Below are positions 62,320 to 64,000 of a stretch of 64,000 nucleotides of DNA, piece after piece. The DNA lies in assembly GCA_024235915.1 (NCBI GenBank), contig JACKLO010000009.1:62001-126000 (forward strand), given 5' to 3'. This DNA comes from Burkholderiaceae bacterium (lineage in GTDB: Bacteria; Pseudomonadota; Gammaproteobacteria; Burkholderiales; Burkholderiaceae_C). The notes under the pieces were generated by a model. It was not told where the DNA came from and made no database searches. It was given only the letters and a program-made list of their open reading frames with translations. Each line of letters begins with the position of its first letter. Position 1 is the stretch's first letter. The position numbers were made by a program, and so were the translations under genes.

Positions 62320-63414
62320 TCAGCGTTCGTCGTCGCGCTTGCCGCGGTCGCGTGCCCGCGCCGCCTTGTGCCGCACCTTCCAGACCTGGCGCTGCGCCTT
62401 GCGCTCCAGCGCGCTGAGCGTGTCGCGCTGCAGCTCACGCTGCATCTTGTGGAAATTGCGCAGGCGCTCCGGCGCCACGCTGTCCTGCACCGCACAGCCG
62501 GGTTCGCCCTGGTGGCGACAGTCGCGGAACCGGCAGCGCATCGCGCCCTGGGCGATCTCGTCGAAGACCCCGGCCAGGTCCTGTGCGTCGGCATCCAGGC
62601 GCAGCGTGCGCAGGCCCGGTGTGTCGATGATGCAGGCGCCGCCTGGCATGCGGTGCAGGCTGCGTGCCGTGGTGGTGTGCCGGCCTCGGCTGTCATCGTC
62701 CCGATTGGCGCCGACAAGCTGGCCGGCGTCACCGGTCAGCGCATTCGTCAGCGTGCTCTTGCCGGCACCGCTGGACCCCAGCAGCACCAGGGTCTGTCCG
62801 GCACCGGTCCACGCCGCCAGTGCGACGGCCGGCTCGTCGCCGGTGGCGTCCAGGGCCACCGCCGACACGCCCGGCGGCATCAGCGCGCAGGTCTCGTGCA
62901 GGCGCCGCTCGGCGTAGACCGGGTCGCAGAGGTCGGCCTTGGTCAGCACCACGACCGGCTGCACGCCGGCGATGCGCGCCAGTGCCAGGTAGCGCTCCAG
63001 CCGGCGCAGGTTGAAGTCGTGGTCCAGGCCCATCACCAGCAACGCGGTGTCCACGTTGCTGACGATGACGGCACGGGTGGACTTCTCGCGCCCGTCGTGC
63101 TGGCGCCGCGCCAGCTGGTTGAGCGGCGGCACGCGGGCATGCACCCACCACTGCCCGTGCACGTCGCGCGCAGCGTGCACCCAGTCGCCCACGGCCAGGC
63201 CGTCGTGCGCCGCGGCGCCCAGGTGCAATGCCGGCAGGATGCGTGCGGGCCAGGCCTGTTCGCCGTCGTGCAGCGTGACGTGGTCGCGCTGCACCTCCAC
63301 CACACGGCGCAGGAACGGCGCCATCGGGGGTGGCGAAAAGGCATCGATGTGCCGGCGCATGGCCGGCGTGAGGCCGATCGCGACGAGCGCGTCGGCAGTT
63401 TGCGCAGAGATCAT
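62320..63414 (-). CDS. rsgA: Ribosome small subunit GTPase RsgA
   Basis: RsgA is a circularly permuted GTPase that helps mature the 30S subunit. The 364-residue protein has an N-terminal OB-like domain, then G-motifs in permuted order: G4 LTKAD, G1 GSSGAGKST, and G3 DTPG. A C-terminal zinc-binding region contains CRFRDCRHQGEPGCAV. The start at 63414 is chosen because the longer alternative adds an unconserved leader. A small ORF with an ideal Shine-Dalgarno lies upstream on the same strand. Confidence 0.93.
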   Translation of the reverse strand: MISAQTADALVAIGLTPAMRRHIDAFSPPPMAPFLRRVVEVQRDHVTLHDGEQAWPARILPALHLGAAAHDGLAVGDWVHAARDVHGQWWVHARVPPLNQLARRQHDGREKSTRAVIVSNVDTALLVMGLDHDFNLRRLERYLALARIAGVQPVVVLTKADLCDPVYAERRLHETCALMPPGVSAVALDATGDEPAVALAAWTGAGQTLVLLGSSGAGKSTLTNALTGDAGQLVGANRDDDSRGRHTTTARSLHRMPGGACIIDTPGLRTLRLDADAQDLAGVFDEIAQGAMRCRFRDCRHQGEPGCAVQDSVAPERLRNFHKMQRELQRDTLSALERKAQRQVWKVRHKAARARDRGKRDDER

Positions 63415-63540
63415 GGAGCGTCGAGCTTCCGGTTCGAAAGGCACAGCGTGCCAAGCCGGCCCGCGATGCGGGTCGGGATCGAAATCAGCGGGAAGTCGGC
63501 GCCGGCCGGGATCGGGCGATCCGCGCGGCCGAAAGGACGA

Positions 63541-63609
63541 TCAGCCGGGCAGGTGCCTGAACACGCCCTGGGCCGGTGCCGACAGATGGGCAATCACCGT
63601 GGTCTTCAT
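63541..63609 (-). CDS. Possible 22-residue peptide upstream of rsgA
   Basis: An ATG at 63609 is preceded by AGGAGG at 6 bases, the best ribosome binding site in the region, and opens a 22-codon frame (MKTTVIAHLSAPAQG...LPG) ending at TGA. The peptide has no signal sequence and no match I know. It lies 126 bases before rsgA and could be a leader peptide or an independent small protein. A 60-codon frame overlapping it and ending at the rsgA ATG has no such site. Confidence 0.45.
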   Translation of the reverse strand: MKTTVIAHLSAPAQGVFRHLPG

Positions 63610-63689
63610 GGCAGCCTCCTGTGGCAGTGGGGAAAGAGGGCGCGACTGTGCGCGCCGGCCGTCATGCTGTCAACGCCTACGATCACGGG

Positions 63690-64000
63690 ATGTTGCCGCT
63701 GTACATCGACGACCAGATGCTGGTGCTGAACAAGCCGCCTGGGCTCTTGTCCGTGCCAGGGCGCACCGAACCGGACTGCCTGGCCGCCCGCGCGCAGGCC
63801 GTCTGGCCCGATGCGCTGGTGGTGCACCGGCTTGACCAGGCGACCTCCGGCCTGCTGGTGATGGCACGCGGCCTGCCGGCCCAAAGGGCGCTGAGCCTGG
63901 CCTTCGAGCGCCGCAAGGTGCACAAGACCTATGTCGCCGTGGTCGAAGGCCTGGTGGCGGAGGAATCCGGCAGTGTCGACCTGCCGTTGATCGTCGACTG
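63690..64000 (+). CDS. RluA-family pseudouridine synthase (partial)
   Basis: The first 103 codons are in the window; the gene runs off the right edge. It starts MLPLYIDDQMLVLNKPPGLLSVPG and has the catalytic motif HRLDQATSGLLVMA (Asp in HRLD) and KTYVAVVEG. There is no N-terminal S4 domain, so it resembles RluA or TruC-like short enzymes rather than RluC or RluD. Its target uridine is unknown. Confidence 0.9.
   Translation, partial: MLPLYIDDQMLVLNKPPGLLSVPGRTEPDCLAARAQAVWPDALVVHRLDQATSGLLVMARGLPAQRALSLAFERRKVHKTYVAVVEGLVAEESGSVDLPLIVD

Noticed and set aside
63411..63593. 60-codon frame overlapping the start of rsgA
   Set aside because: There is no ribosome binding site, it overlaps the better supported 22-codon ORF in another frame, and its Arg/Pro-rich composition is typical of chance frames.

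Overview
The window is a 64 kb piece of a very GC-rich bacterial chromosome. It most likely comes from a betaproteobacterium of the order Burkholderiales, in the Rubrivivax/Leptothrix/Sphaerotilaceae area. The evidence is the tmRNA tag ANDERFALAA, a fused aroA-cmk gene inside a gyrA-pheA-tyrA-aroA/cmk-rpsA-ihfB-lapA-lapB run, an ompA/ubiG/gph block next to gyrA, and three PEP-CTERM proteins. I see no transposase, integrase, phage structural gene, CRISPR array, rRNA or ordinary tRNA. No gap between genes exceeds 300 bases. Genus-level placement is inference.

Left part (1-21.5 kb): the tail of an OmpR-type regulator, a lipoprotein-type alpha/beta hydrolase, an RsuA/RluF-like pseudouridine synthase overlapping an MFS drug-efflux gene, and miaA. 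Next come a PEP-CTERM protein and a three-gene ABC/FtsX/AttH-like export operon. A degenerate GGDEF protein is divergent from a compact SPFH - membrane protein - Arc repressor operon with a perfect 16-bp palindrome at its promoter. An MsbA-like exporter overlaps a Ser/Thr kinase-TPR gene, followed by a secreted protein and a convergent ECF sigma factor of the kinase-associated kind. Two convergent PEP-CTERM genes and thyA close this part.

Middle part (21.6-40.3 kb): a large lipoprotein, a chalcone-isomerase-like protein and folA. Then a GH19 lysozyme-like enzyme directly abuts a lipoprotein resembling XAC2610 of Xanthomonas, a candidate toxin-immunity pair. A response-regulator diguanylate cyclase and xthA follow. 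The nitrogen regulation cluster on the minus strand is glnA, a DUF4124-like gene, glnL (ntrB) and glnG (ntrC). glnA has a strong sigma-54 promoter and its own terminator. glnG carries a frameshift exactly at the GAFTGA loop that contacts sigma-54. Then come a CinA-like gene overlapping an EI24 membrane protein, an AIM24-type protein, a GGDEF cyclase, crcB, tmRNA (ssrA) with its terminator, gph, ubiG and ompA.

Right part (40.6-64 kb): the gyrA to lapB run, covering DNA topology, Phe/Tyr and chorismate synthesis, cytidylate kinase, ribosomal protein S1, IHF-beta and the LapAB envelope proteins. serC is missing from its usual place. A ComEA-like secreted DNA-binding protein, a convergent response regulator/PAS histidine kinase pair, a serine beta-lactamase-family hydrolase, a signal-peptide protein with a charged tail, dnaE, a small conserved-looking protein, an alpha/beta hydrolase and rsgA follow. 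A 22-codon ORF with an ideal ribosome binding site lies upstream of rsgA, and the window ends in an RluA-type pseudouridine synthase.
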